Positions 52,031 to 64,000 of a stretch of DNA of 64,000 bases are shown here, piece by piece. The notes beneath the pieces were generated by a model. The model was given only the letters and a program-made list of their open reading frames with translations. It was not told the DNA's origin and did no database searches. Location of the stretch: contig JACCIC010000022.1 of the NCBI GenBank assembly GCA_018907035.1, positions 2,822,001 through 2,886,000 of the forward strand, written 5' to 3'. Source of the stretch: Sycobia sp. Sy_11. Taxonomy: Eukaryota > Arthropoda > Insecta > Hymenoptera > Epichrysomallidae. A program made the position numbers and the translations under genes. The first letter of the stretch is position 1; each line of letters starts with the position of its first letter.

Positions 52031-53664
52031 GCTCTCTCAGTCACTTCGCACCCCGATGACGTCAGATAATGTGATCTAACGGAAAGTTCGTCAGTGCCGC
52101 AGTCACACTTATTCTAGACGCATACAAAATAGTTTAAGAGCGACGAATGGAGAAAAAATTTCCAAATATATATAATACGTGCACGCGCGCGGGCGCGCGT
52201 GTTGTCGTCACTCTAATGTTGAAGACCATGATTTGAAAACCACGCCCCAAAAGTCTCTCATACGAGATGCAGTAGTAACAGCCTGCACATATACAGACAC
52301 ATTCTGAATATACGGGTTGTAGTTTTGGTTTTTAAGCTAATGTAATTGGCACGATTAATGTTTGGTTTTTTATAGATATATAAATTTATATCTTTATAAA
52401 TTCATTCATTATCTTATGGGAATAATTTTGTGAAGAAATATCGTGGCAAGTTTTTGGAGCTTAAACGTATTCAAGTTTTTTATATTTTAATTGTATATTT
52501 TACGTTAATAACGGAAATTTATATAAATGCTATATACATATACATATCACATTGAAAAAAATATAGAAATCTATTAAATATTTTATTGAGTCATTAAGTA
52601 GTCATTCAATTTGAGCTAATTTTAGAATTATGTAAATCTGCGATAAGGAGCGGCGTGTGGAAAGTAGTGGGATCTGATAAATTTTATTAGCCCGTAAATA
52701 ATGACACATTTGGGAACATATATTTGGATGTTTATATAAAATGAACGTCACTACTTTCATTGAGTCCTATATTAAATACTTTGTAATTTACCTTAGGTTA
52801 TATATCTTGATTGGCAATTAAATGTATAAGAAGTATAAGAAAATTATAGCTTAAGCAATCTATAAATTAAATTAATTCTCTAAATAATTGTATAAATTTA
52901 TATTTCTTTTAAGGCTTTCATTGTTAAGTTTTTTAAGGCGATCAAGGTCAAGTTTTAAGTGCTCGAACATGTTAAACATTTTTAAAGTACCGATATACGA
53001 TATAGGGATTTTAAATATCTATTTCTTTCCACATTTCAACGATGAACACTCATTCTTTTTTTAATTATTGAAAGACTTTACATTTATGCAAACTAAATCG
53101 AACGATTATTTATATTTCACTATTTTTAAATGAAACAAAAAATAATTAATTTATTTTAAATACAAAAAATATTTTTGTTCCTGTTTTAAACATTTTTAAT
53201 AGACAAAGTTAATTAAATTATACGAAGGAACTTTTTTGTTGTATATATACATGAAAAAAATTTTAATTTAATTAAATTTTATTATATTTTAGCATTGGAA
53301 AAGTAATTCTATGCTCTTTCAGTTTTGAAAGCAAACGAGCAATTTGCAATTAAATTGATCAGGAATCCTGTTCTTTTTATCCTAATTACTCTAACGGTAT
53401 TCGATCGAAATCTAAGAACATTACAACTATTTAAAATGACCTGATACTACTTTACTTAGAATCATTTTGGAGATGACAGAAAATTCGGGATAAGCTACGA
53501 GGCTTTATTAATTAAATGATATTTACAACGTTTTCCTCGAGCGTTTTTCGTAACTAGAACAAAGATATTGGCATCGATATATAGTATGCTTTAATAAAAC
53601 ACTATACTCTCTTAATATTTAATTGATTTAGGCGATAAAGCGGTCGAGTTAAGTGAAATAATCA

Positions 53665-53665
<1 letters not shown>

Positions 53666-53723
<58 letters not shown>
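53666..53723. repeat. (TA)n microsatellite
   Basis: A TA dinucleotide run of about 58 bases. Confidence 0.9.
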
Positions 53724-53728
<5 letters not shown>

Positions 53729-53999
53729 CAGTAGGAAATCCAAATTTTCCTTTATTAGCAGAGAGCGTGCAGTAAATTTGCCTGATACTATTGATTACTT
53801 TTGTGTTTTCCTAAGGTATCGACTTTTTTAATGTATTAATTAAAAACCGCATCACTTATAACTCTATGCAATTTAGTCATTTTTCTAAAAGTCGTTCATA
53901 CCTCAAATCGCAGCATAAAAAAAAATCGCAAAAACAAATTGTTTCACATACAACAATTAAAAATTAGAACTATGCAAATACACTGATACACACGTATGA

Positions 54000-54840
54000 G
54001 CACCGCGTATAATGCTCTCCCGAAAGCGTATGAAAATTTTCGGCGGTTGTTGCGCGCGACCTTCGCGGGAAAGCGACGGAACTGCCGCGAACGAGACAGG
54101 CAGCTACTGCCGCACTTCAACCGCCCTTATCGCCTCCTTTTCCCCGGTATGCGCACAAGACTCATTAGCGACTCTCGCCAACTTTTGTATATGTGTATAC
54201 ACGCGCACGCAGCTGCCGAGCGTGCGAGCAGGTGCGAGGTCTCGTTCGTTCACACACATCAGCTTTATATATATATATAGGAGGAGGAGAGCGTTCTGCC
54301 TCGCTGCGCGTTGCTCTTAATTCGCGGCGAAGAATAGCACGTATTATATACGTGAAGCAGTTGAACCAATAGTTCATAATTATATACTACAGAGAGACAT
54401 ACACAAACGCGCGCGCGCGCGCGCATGCACACCTAACGCATATACATCCAAAACTGCGCGTGTTTACAAAATAATCGGGCAAGGCGTTGAACGGGCGAGC
54501 TATAATGTGACGATTCGAGCGATCTTCGGCGATGCATCGCTTGCGCTGCACCGTCTGGGCAGCATTCGCCGCGCTCTCCCGGCCCCGCGTATAATTCTCC
54601 ATTTGCGTGTAACGAACGGTACGGCATATTCCGTCGATTCGTCGAAAGCGAATTTATTTCTGTACATTTTCGAGGCGAGCCGAGCATGTGAAGTGGGAAA
54701 TCGAACGCGTGGGCAACACGAGAGGAGGGGAGGGGACTCCACGGCCGCGGGCTATTGCTTTGTACACGGAATTATATAAACGAATTGTCTCTTGTAGCGG
54801 GATTTCTCTCTCTCTCTCTCTCTCTCGCTCTCTTTGCAAA
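54000..54840. promoter_or_regulatory. CpG-rich block, candidate promoter region
   Basis: GC and CpG content rises abruptly compared with both flanks. A (GC)n tract lies at 54409-54424 and a (CT)n tract at 54806-54830. Overlapping short ORFs on both strands are a consequence of composition. Its position upstream of Fak on the template side makes it a candidate Fak promoter or first exon. TATATATATAGG at about 54268-54280 is a weak TATA candidate on the plus strand. Confidence 0.35.
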
Positions 54841-56120
54841 AGAGCGTATATAATAGGTATTATCTATTGATACGTAGTTAACGATCAATAATATATATAA
54901 TGTAAGAAATGCAATTTTTTCCATGGATTTTACGGGCAGAAACAGTAAAAAAGACTGCTTAAAGTTTCGAGTTCGATACTGATGAGATTATCTCAAGTTT
55001 TCATAAAGATAATTACATTCATAAAAAATTTTTATGTAATTTAAATAGTACAAAAGCAAATTTAGATTCCGATTAAGTATATAGATTTACACAAAAATAC
55101 TCGAAAGAGTAAATAAACAAAACATAAATGAAGAAACAATCATAAAATCTTTCACACTTTAATTTTTGGTAATCCAATTCAATATTTATCATTTTATTAA
55201 CTATGCTTCTTTGAATATGTGCATACTAACTAAATTTTGAGTATTATGTACATCTTTTGTCGGATTTACGAATTTTATGCTAGAGATCGATAATTATATA
55301 TTGTACGATTAGTTTCACAAAAGGAGAATAACTCAGCTTCTAAAATAAATATTTTTAAACGCTATAACAATAAAACCAAAACGAACGAGGACTTTCTCGC
55401 TTATTTTGTATTAGAGGCTTTAGCGCGCACTCTCCCATACGCCTTTTCGTACGAAAAACAATCAATCCGCAATAAATCGTGTCGACTTGTCGATCGAATC
55501 GGTTGAATATTTATGCGGGTGAATCATGAAGCTGAATTTAAAGCCCGAATACGAATAATTTATCCAAATATCGGCGCACCTGTACGGTTAGCGTATGAAA
55601 AGTTATATAAAAGGTGATGGAGGAATTTAGAAAAATCGCTTATATTTTTTCAATATTTTTAAATGTGTAATTAGAAATCGCGGGTCGAACTATAAATCTC
55701 CCTTTTACACATAAAGTTTTAATTACATATGTGTATATAACACCGCTTAATAAGTACTGTCCTGATATATAATTTGAACGACGTTATCGGATATAAAATA
55801 TTAAAACTACGTATGATATTTAAAAAGTCTGAACCTTCACATCACTTCACTTTTCAAAATTTCGTGATAATCTAACGTTCGGTTCAAAATTTGGTGGTTA
55901 AAGTGAAGAAACATTTGCTTGTATAAGAAAAATCGAAAGATCTGAATTTGAGCCTGAAGAAAGCATTTCTGGAAAAAACATATCGTCATTCAAAACAATA
56001 GTTTGTTAAACGTTATTCGGACACAAGATTCTATTTGAAAAAAATTGTTCTACAAAGACATGACACTCTGACCTTAAACGCGTTTGAACAGGACTAGAAG
56101 GTAGTATATATTCACTATAT
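54841..56120. other. Non-coding region
   Basis: AT-rich with a GC-richer patch at about 55380-55520. Nothing recognised. Confidence 0.5.
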
Positions 56121-56121
56121 T

Positions 56122-56700
56122 TTGCAGGAACTATATTTTGTCAATGAGAACGCTGCATTCAAAGTGAGTGCCGTGATATCACACAGCCGATCAAAAAATA
56201 ACATTGTCTACACGATTGAAGAACACTGTTTGAGAATCCAAAAGATCGTCAGCAGCAGACTGAAGGGCAACCGACAAAAGCCATCGATAGTGATTAAGCA
56301 CAGAAACATCAACTGGCAAGGTTACGGCTTTCGTATTTTGAAATCCGAATTGAATTTTGTCCATTGATTATCGAAAGGAAGGCAAAACCCTTATTAGTGA
56401 ACATTGTATCGCGTTATTTGATCGATTCCAAGAAGAAATGAAGAAGAAAAAACGACGCGGGCATCGAGCGCAAAAGAAAAAGTACTGTTTCATTTCACCG
56501 TGTCGCAAGTCCATGAAAATGATGATTGAATTTAATGAAATTAACTCCAATGACGACTGGCTCCTTGCGAATTTGAAAAGAATTTCCGAAGAAACGATAA
56601 TCGAAGTTGAAGCATATTTTCAAAGCAAAAGAGAAATCCGTGTACGTAAGGGTTATAGAAAAAGTAGCAGCGGGGCACTGGACCTAATATATCACTTAAT
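56122..56700 (+). pseudogene. Unidentified ORF pair, possible broken gene
   Basis: A frame from about 56128 to 56367 (HSRSKNNIVYTIEEHCLR, KPSIVIKHRNINWQGYGFR) ends in TGA. The next frame, overlapping by 11 bases (56357-56700), continues with a Lys-rich stretch, KKKYCFISPCRKSMKMM, FNEINSNDDWLLANLKR and SEETIIEVEAYFQSKRE. Composition is protein-like and unlike the AT-rich flanks. TATATTTTGCAG directly before it resembles a splice acceptor. I do not recognise the family; a one-base shift joins the two frames, suggesting a frameshifted gene or mobile-element fragment. Confidence 0.4.
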
Positions 56701-56818
56701 GATCATTGAATATATTATTATTTATAATAATATATTATATATATTAATATATTATTTTAACTTATCAGTTAATGTCACTTATCAACCTAATGTTCAAGGA
56801 GTATATGTTGATGTATGA

Positions 56819-57223
56819 AGTTGTTGTTATTCCATAGCTAACGGTAACTTTTTTCAACTTCAAAATTTTGCATATCGGATCCGTGTTAGGGCTAAACGGC
56901 TAAACTCAGAACATGTTGATGAGTCAGACTTCTTCTACCTGCGGACAATTCCTCACCCAGTACGGTAAGGTAAAATGATAAAATTGTACTATCTCTTTTT
57001 AATTTCAACATTATTTATCAGATCAAAAAAGTCACTTTGTACCATTCTTGATGAAGAAACATTATACACCTCATTATATAATGGAAACTATTATAGCTTA
57101 TTGAGATTTATACACGAACATTGAAACAAGCTAGGTAAAAAATAATTAATAAACCTTTTTTTACGCATCTGGGCGTTTATAACGCTTTATAAGTGAAATA
57201 AACCTGGCAATAAGTACCGTATT

Positions 57224-57278
<55 letters not shown>

Positions 57279-58377
57279 TTTCTCTAAAGAAATTTTATTT
57301 AGGAAAATAATGTTTAAAAAGTTCATTAAAAATATTTTTTGCTTTGTTTCAATATATAAAACAGCCTTTTAAGCGATTTCACATCACATACGCTTTCGAT
57401 AAAAAAATGATTATTGTTTTTTTTACGCGGAACTCAAATTGTTATTTTTCTATAATTAAACAATAATTTATATCCCAATACAATTTAGCCCTAAAAATTC
57501 ACGTCTTTTAAATTAGCGAAACGACAGGTTTTAGTTATTACACCGCTATCCACTTATTGGACATTCTTCTGAAATCAATAATGATGAAAGACATTTATTA
57601 AATTCGTTATGAATGAATACGTAATTCAAAATAACTTGTTAGAATCTAAAAAGAATGAAAACTTGTCGAATCGTCTTTAAATAAAAAGCAGGTTTTAATT
57701 TTTATCATTATGATAGCATTGATTATTTTAACCTTATTAATTATACTATAAGTATTAATATGCGTATCGGAATAATGATCCTCAAATATTTAAAATAAAT
57801 TTTTTCAATTAAAAAATTCTAAATGAATAAACATTTACAAGACTAAAATGTTGTGCTGAACATAATTTTGCGAATGGATAATTTGAAAAGTTCATTGAAT
57901 TTTGTCGATTATACAAAATCAATCTAATTTCTAAAGAAAAATTAAAAAATCCTGAATGTTAAAAATCAATATAATTTCATTTAGCTAACCTTTTAAACAA
58001 TTAAATTATTAATGTCAATTTATCTACTATTTTTTGGCATTCTACCCTCAAAATTGGTCTTCGAAGATCCAATCACGATCAAAAAATATTTGTGGATCGA
58101 TGCTTATGGAATTCGTTATTGTTTCTATATTGATAGAGCAGATCGACAAATTCGATAGAAAAACTGTTATAATATGCTGTCTTCTATTTCTTGGATTCTT
58201 GTAACCACAAACATGAGAGAATACGCGCGCGATTCTCGTCAAACGCGTTCGTTTGTGCAAGTAGTTGCGCGCATGCATAATCCTGCCGTGTCCTTCGCGT
58301 TGTCAACATTCATTCTTGATAAATCTATGAAGAAAAAGCATAGGAGAAGGACAGATATATTATACATATGTAAATTG

Positions 58378-58380
<3 letters not shown>
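56819..58380. other. AT-rich non-coding region
   Basis: A (TA)n tract lies at 57227-57274. No exon recognised. Confidence 0.55.

Positions 58381-58383
<3 letters not shown>

Positions 58384-58412
<29 letters not shown>
58384..58412. repeat. (GA)n microsatellite
   Basis: An AG dinucleotide run of about 29 bases; a (TA)n tract follows at 58484-58524. Confidence 0.9.
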
Positions 58413-58417
<5 letters not shown>

Positions 58418-58479
58418 GTTTAGTCATATATAAATCGACAGCAGCAGTATCTGCGGGCAATGTGGCCGTGCCAAATATA

Positions 58480-58483
<4 letters not shown>

Positions 58484-58524
<41 letters not shown>
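58484..58524. repeat. (TA)n microsatellite
   Basis: A TA dinucleotide run of about 40 bases. Confidence 0.9.
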
Positions 58525-58525
<1 letters not shown>

Positions 58526-61068
58526 CATTGATTTGCTCTCACACTTTCCCGCGTGATCTCGCGCAAGTGCATGTGCGTGGGCTTCTTTTTCTTTCTCTCC
58601 TGCATTAGTCCGATGGGAAAAAGCAATGAAAGGCTGATGGAAACGCGCGGGCGAAATACCACGAGCGTACGAGCTAACCAAACGATCTATCGGGTGTGGC
58701 GTAACGTTCGCTTTTAATCTATGCTATAAAGTTCCCAACGATCGACTGCGCGTATTCGTATCGCGAATGCTGGAGAAAGAAGAGCTGGCAGATATTTAGG
58801 CTTGAATTGGGAGAATATTTTTCAAAAATGTATTTCGCTATGCGGAAGTTATATCGATGATAAAAATTTCACTGCTTCTGTACGCAGCGTGAAAGTCTGA
58901 AGTCGAGAGCGTTGGACTTACTAATCGATTTCTCGAATGCGACCGTGAACTTTATTTGCGCGCAAAATAAGGGTAATAGCGGCGCACTGAGATGATTCTT
59001 CACGATTATTAAGTAGTTGAAGTTCTTTTACGAATTTACAGGACGGCTTCTATTTTCCTTATTCTTTATGTCTTAGTTCTTTTTGGTTTGTAGTAAGTAA
59101 TTTTATACTGACATGCGCTTCTATTAGAAGAAAAAATTAAAATTAATTGAAAGTCAAGATGCTTGTTGGTAGACTAAAAATATCATAATTTTGTGCGTGT
59201 AATTTTTAATCCGTATTAAAGAAACTGTCTACTATAGTTAACGATGTAAGCAATAGTTTAAAATATATTAAAAAAACAGAAAAAAAGAATTCATGAATAT
59301 TTCACTATCTGATAGAGACATACTAAATTTATCTATTTTCTGAATGAATTGTATATTTGGTCACTGGTATGTAAGTTGGATATTTGAATGCCGCGAGGGA
59401 GGAAAGTCATGCGAAGGAAAGGATTAATTTTCAAATCATTCCTGAAAGATATTTTCTATTACAACAGTCGAGATTGCTAAAATTGTGAAATCGATGTTGG
59501 AACGGTGTAAAGTAGATTAATTGTATTCAAAGAGAATAGCGCTGGGAGCGGACATGTGGAATATTTTATATGGCGGAATTATCGAAGTGCATATACTTGA
59601 AAAACCTTCCTGGTTGGACACGGATACTTCGTAACACCTGCTATTAGTACTGGTGATTGTAATGCAGTACAGATGAGACTTGATCAACTGACGCATCGTA
59701 TTAAAATCAATTTCTGGTAGGAATTAAAAAAAATTCTGGATAGGACTGTTCGAGTAATAACAATAACTTAGCAGATTCATAGTCAACTTTAGGAGCCCCA
59801 CGCTCTGCAAGATATATCCGATCATGAAAAGGTCGAATCCATCATTTTATAAGCGGCACAAGTACGGGCCGCTGCATTGAAGTCTAGAAGTATAGAAAAT
59901 AGAGACGGCGGCGTAGTGAAGGGATTGGGATTGTTATTGCAAGATTTAGTGTTAGTGATTTTCAGACTAATGAAATAAAGGCTATTCATCAGAAGAAGAG
60001 CATTTGTGGCAGACCAAAGGCGACACCTAGTGGTTACGATATTCGACTTGCAGAATCCATGTAATTGAATATTTGATATTTTCACTGTGTTACATTCTCG
60101 TATATCTTGTAGAATAGGTGTCAACCAATTTCGGAAGAACAAATGGATTTTTCTCTCTCCAATTAGAAAAAATTATGATCGGTCAAGGAAGACAACTAAA
60201 GGAGGGAATTTTTACATAGTTCGGGGCTGCATCCTGGAATTCCATCTATCTAATATTTTCTATAATGAGCTACTCACATTAGATATTAGACTACAGACGG
60301 CGCAATATATTATTACTTGTAATATAGCATCAGGACGCATATCTTTCAATCAGGCTATTTGTTCAATTACCTAAAATTTACAATTCGATGGATGGCTATG
60401 AGTTAAAACATAAGTATTGTGAGAGCAAGTGAAGACATACGTAAGGTACCTAGAGGCGATGCTTACGACGAACAATTCGAAAGATATCAGATAAAACAGA
60501 TGCATTGGCGGGTTCTCTTTACAAATTAATCAGCTCATTTAGTTATTGATTGCTCACGTATATTTCTGCTCGTATCTGCATACAATGAGAAGAGTGGCGG
60601 ACCTCGTTTTTATCTACTGCGAATTCAATAAGCATAACCGCTTTATTAAGTGTTCGTAATGAACAGAGTATAGGCGTAACTTAACAGCTGAAGATCTCGC
60701 AGATGTCTCGTTTCCGCTTAAAAACTAGTAGAATGAGAGAAGAAAACAAACCATTTCATTCTGATAAAACCGAGACGGAATAACACGTATACCTTACCAA
60801 AATATTATCTATCCTTTTAATGATACTATCCTTTTAATGGTCTCGGTTTACATCCTAAAGTCACTGCATCATAGTCAGTGATTTCATAAAATGAACAAAG
60901 CAGATTGCATCGATTGCAGCTTTGGATACCCTGGTCTAGAGTTTTTTAAGTGTTACTTGCAGTCGATGCGTATGATGAGGTTATAGTGAATATTACTTAT
61001 ACCGTGCCAGACGTTCTCATATTTGTCTCTAAAAGAATTGCAGCTTCTACTATACACAAGTACATACA

Positions 61069-61070
<2 letters not shown>
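58525..61070. other. Non-coding region, nothing recognised
   Basis: Less AT-rich than its neighbours at 59500-60500, with short overlapping ORFs on both strands (60142-59822 minus, 60087-60374 plus) that carry no motif. It may hold untranslated exons or mobile-element debris. Confidence 0.45.

Positions 61071-61115
<45 letters not shown>
61071..61115. repeat. (TA)n microsatellite
   Basis: A TA dinucleotide run of about 45 bases. Confidence 0.9.
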
Positions 61116-61118
<3 letters not shown>

Positions 61119-63163
61119 GTAACAATAATTATTATTAGTAGTATAAGTTGTTCAGGAAAAAAGAAACATCGCGTCTCGATGGAGAAACATTGCGTGCCAT
61201 CCGAGAGTAACGATCGCTAGAAGAGAAGCTAAGAATAGAATACTGCATCCGCGACTATGGGAGTACGAATGCCACGGTCGACTTCCGTTGCCACCGTCGC
61301 GCATCCTTGAAAATCTTCCTTATATTCCGCGAAATCGATACCTCGAGCGCTTGACATCGAATCCTCTACGCGTTGATTGCCTTTGATGCGTGCCCGCAGG
61401 GGCAGTCGATTTTTCGCACGACTCCGATTTCTGAATTATTGACGGCGGTAAATCTAGCAGTACAACTTCGTTATCGTGGGAGGTTTATTTATCAGTCATG
61501 GGATATAATTCATTAGTGGATAATTCCGAAAAAAATCAATATCATAAAAAAAAGAACGATTGTCAAATTCAGAAAAGATAGAGACAAGTAACAAAGGTTA
61601 GATATACAGATAGTGAAGAGAATGCTTTATTAGATTCTGATCAATGTTGAAGAACAATTTTATTTGCTGAGAAAAATGAACGAATGATTTTTTACCGCTT
61701 TAGAAAAAATACCGCTAACTCACTCACTATAAAATATATACTTCTTCGATCTTTGATTGCACAATTTATTACGTAGACACGTATATATTTATTTCTGTAT
61801 TAATTACAAGACGTCAGTTTCGCGCGAGGAGGAAGCAGTTTCACGGCAAAACGCGCTCATTTCGTAAATCGATTATTCAAATTTTACGAAATAGGTACGG
61901 AGACTGGACCGCGACCATAAATCTATAGTCGCCCCTCACCTAAGAAATTCTATACAATATAGCTGTTAGGAAATTTCTATATTTCTGCTCTTTACGGAGC
62001 TAGATTATATTGCTTTTCTCCGATTTCGAACACCAGATAAAATTTCGCTACTTATAAGCGCGCACGCGCGCAAAAGCATACACCATACTCGTGTGAATTT
62101 CGATACGATACTTGTACGTCGAAGTTTACATACATACGATACGCATAGTTTTTATGGCTGCTTTGAATTTAGTAATTGCAAATTGAACTCGCGCACGTAG
62201 ACGCTGTATACTTTGGAAAAGTGCATGATTTATTTATATATTCTCCCTCCAACTGATAGCGGAAGTGCGAGGCACATCTCAAACAACTGCGCACGCGCGT
62301 AAAGAAAATGAGATTGTATCCGATTACACTTCTTTGATTTGATTTATTTGTTTTCTAATAAAGGCTCTTTCTGTGTATATATATATATAAATTAGTCAGT
62401 CTTTCGTCTCAAATCTTGAATATACGGATTGTAATGTACTTGTATAGCAAGGTTTTTGATGACGATGAAAGTAGCAATGAATAAATAATTGCACCCTAAG
62501 TGTCAATAATAGCACGCTAAATGCTAATACCCTCGCTCATACCAGTTTACATATACTCGCTTGAACGGTTAATAGCCGGACGTGCTGAATTCACTTATTC
62601 TTTATTATTTAATTAATGTTTATTCTCATTATCGTCATGGTTACGATTATAATTGTGATTTTCGAAGGTTTTTTCTGACATAAATGAAAAGCTTAAGTAT
62701 TATGACAAATAGATGCTCTAAAACATTTGATATGCATGTTTGGAAAAACTGAGACATTATTCATTAGCCATTTTGTTTCAAGTATATATTACATTATAAT
62801 CAGTATGCTTTTCTGCAATCCGATGCTTCTCATAGATATGGGAAAAATATATGTGCTATAGTTTTTCAACGGAATAAAATATAAAAATCGAAGAGCAATC
62901 AATTTTACGAACGATCTGAAATTTTTTCAGAAAGGTAAGAAAAATATTCATGCTCCTCTCACTTTTACTCTGTCGCTCCAAATAATGGGTAATACGTTCT
63001 TCCTTCCCCCCACTCTCTTCAATCTTCCGTAAAATTCACGAATGCCAACGACCCAGGGTCATGCTCGCACAGCACCTAACGGCAGAGCGAGTACAATAGT
63101 TCAGCTGAGAATTTATAGGGTGAAAAATCGTACGGAAACGATCCTCACTTGGAGCTTTAATTA

Positions 63164-63201
<38 letters not shown>

Positions 63202-64000
63202 TTTTTTCTTTCTCTCTTTTCTTCATTCTATTACGAGTACTATATAAGGAACAATCGTGATGCGCGAGAAAAAGATTGGGTCGCGATTGGAGCCGCGAAA
63301 TACACGTTTTTCGGGCAACGCAAGTCTAGCGGAAAGGAGAGATAGAGTATTTTACTATATACACGTAATCTTCCATAATTTGATCGTAACCGCAATACAT
63401 AATTCAAATGCAATAGTATATGTTTTCGGACGAATGATATATATAATTAATTGAGTATAATGATGTTGGGTTACTAATTACAAAATTTACGCCTAGCTCT
63501 TACAAAACGTAAGAAATTTGGGATAAGAGTATACGTGCAATGCCCGTCCTAATTATGCATACTGCGCACAGATAACAACCGCAATTGCCGAGATAAATGT
63601 ATGGGAAGCGTACGCGGACACCGTTTAATAACATAAAGCATCAGGAACCGTCGATGTGACGCATCGAAATACGCATTGATTCACGAACTATTTTTGGCCC
63701 GAGTGCTATACATGTAATATGTACAATAGGAGAAAAAAAAAGGAAGGCACTTTGCATGATGTCATCATTACGCGGCATATCAATTACATAATTATTTAGA
63801 TGAAGAGACCACCTCGGCTCGCCTCGTGTATATAGCTCTATCTCCGATCTCGTCCCACGAGAGTATATCTACTTATACGTTAGTATTTGTCTATATTACG
63901 TATTCGAAAATTTTATCTTTGATCTCGATTTATCATTCCGCATTGTGCTGGAAATGTGAAAAAAAAAGCAAATAACCCGCTTTTACGATATAAATATTGC
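61116..64000. other. Non-coding region to the window edge
   Basis: Contains patches of higher GC (61160-61460, 62040-62300), a (CT)n tract at 63167-63199 and a GTATATAGCTC sequence near 63828 in GC-richer context that could be a TATA element. No coding exon recognised. Confidence 0.45.
63167..63199. repeat. (CT)n microsatellite
   Basis: A CT dinucleotide run followed by pyrimidine-rich DNA. Confidence 0.9.

Larger units (their letters stand above)
50645..53990. other. Non-coding region upstream of Fak coding exon 1
   Basis: Mostly AT-rich. It contains the (GA)n and (CT)n pair at 51724-52030, a CpG-rich GCACGCGCGCGGGCGCGCGT tract near 52181-52200 and a (TA)n at 53666-53723. The acceptor before the Fak ATG implies an untranslated first exon further upstream, which was not located. 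Confidence 0.5.

Noticed and set aside
54387..54779. Overlapping ORFs on both strands in the CpG block
   Set aside because: Overlapping open frames on both strands indicate high GC and few stops, not coding.

Overview
This is a eukaryotic, very AT-rich and repeat-dense window. Interrupted coding exons with GT..AG introns, long (TA)n, (GA)n and (CT)n microsatellites, degenerate Ty3/Gypsy and mariner copies and an invertebrate-type focal adhesion kinase point to an arthropod, most likely an insect. A parasitoid wasp or another hymenopteran is plausible, but that is an inference and cannot be settled from the sequence alone.

Layout. 1-4406: AT-rich non-coding DNA with one copy of an interspersed repeat (2801-3291). 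4407-10880: a decayed Ty3/Gypsy LTR element on the minus strand, with Gag, protease, reverse transcriptase, RNase H and integrase remnants, two LTRs and a CTAG target duplication. 10881-19701: non-coding DNA with a dead mariner (14262-15467), a 147-bp tandem duplication that folds on itself, a foldback repeat and a second copy of the interspersed repeat. 19702-21529 (+): a seven-exon gene for DSCC1/DCC1, a subunit of the CTF18-type clamp loader. 22601-25525 (-), convergent with it: a 974-aa protein in one uninterrupted coding exon, with a basic nuclear-localisation-like N-terminus and 18 tandem helical repeats of about 46 residues. I cannot assign it to a known family; its repeat geometry recalls TALE-like repeats, and it is the most interesting object here. 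25537-30990: non-coding DNA with a CpG/CT-rich island near 26.7-27.2 kb. 31019-50634 (-): a complete 19-coding-exon Fak (PTK2) gene of about 1602 aa, in which every exon junction keeps phase. It has FERM, Tyr397-type site, kinase, a long Q/P-rich linker, FAT and an extra C-terminal tail. Its introns hold a 427-bp segment in two nearly identical copies, an antisense retroelement Gag remnant and DNA-transposon-like ends. 50645-64000: mostly non-coding DNA upstream of Fak, with microsatellites, a CpG-rich block at 54.0-54.8 kb and an unidentified two-frame ORF at 56.1-56.7 kb.

The genes do not form a pathway. DSCC1 is a chromosome-cohesion gene, Fak is an adhesion-signalling kinase, and the 46-aa-repeat protein is probably nuclear with unknown function. 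No CRISPR array, bacterial operon or convincing tRNA or rRNA was seen.
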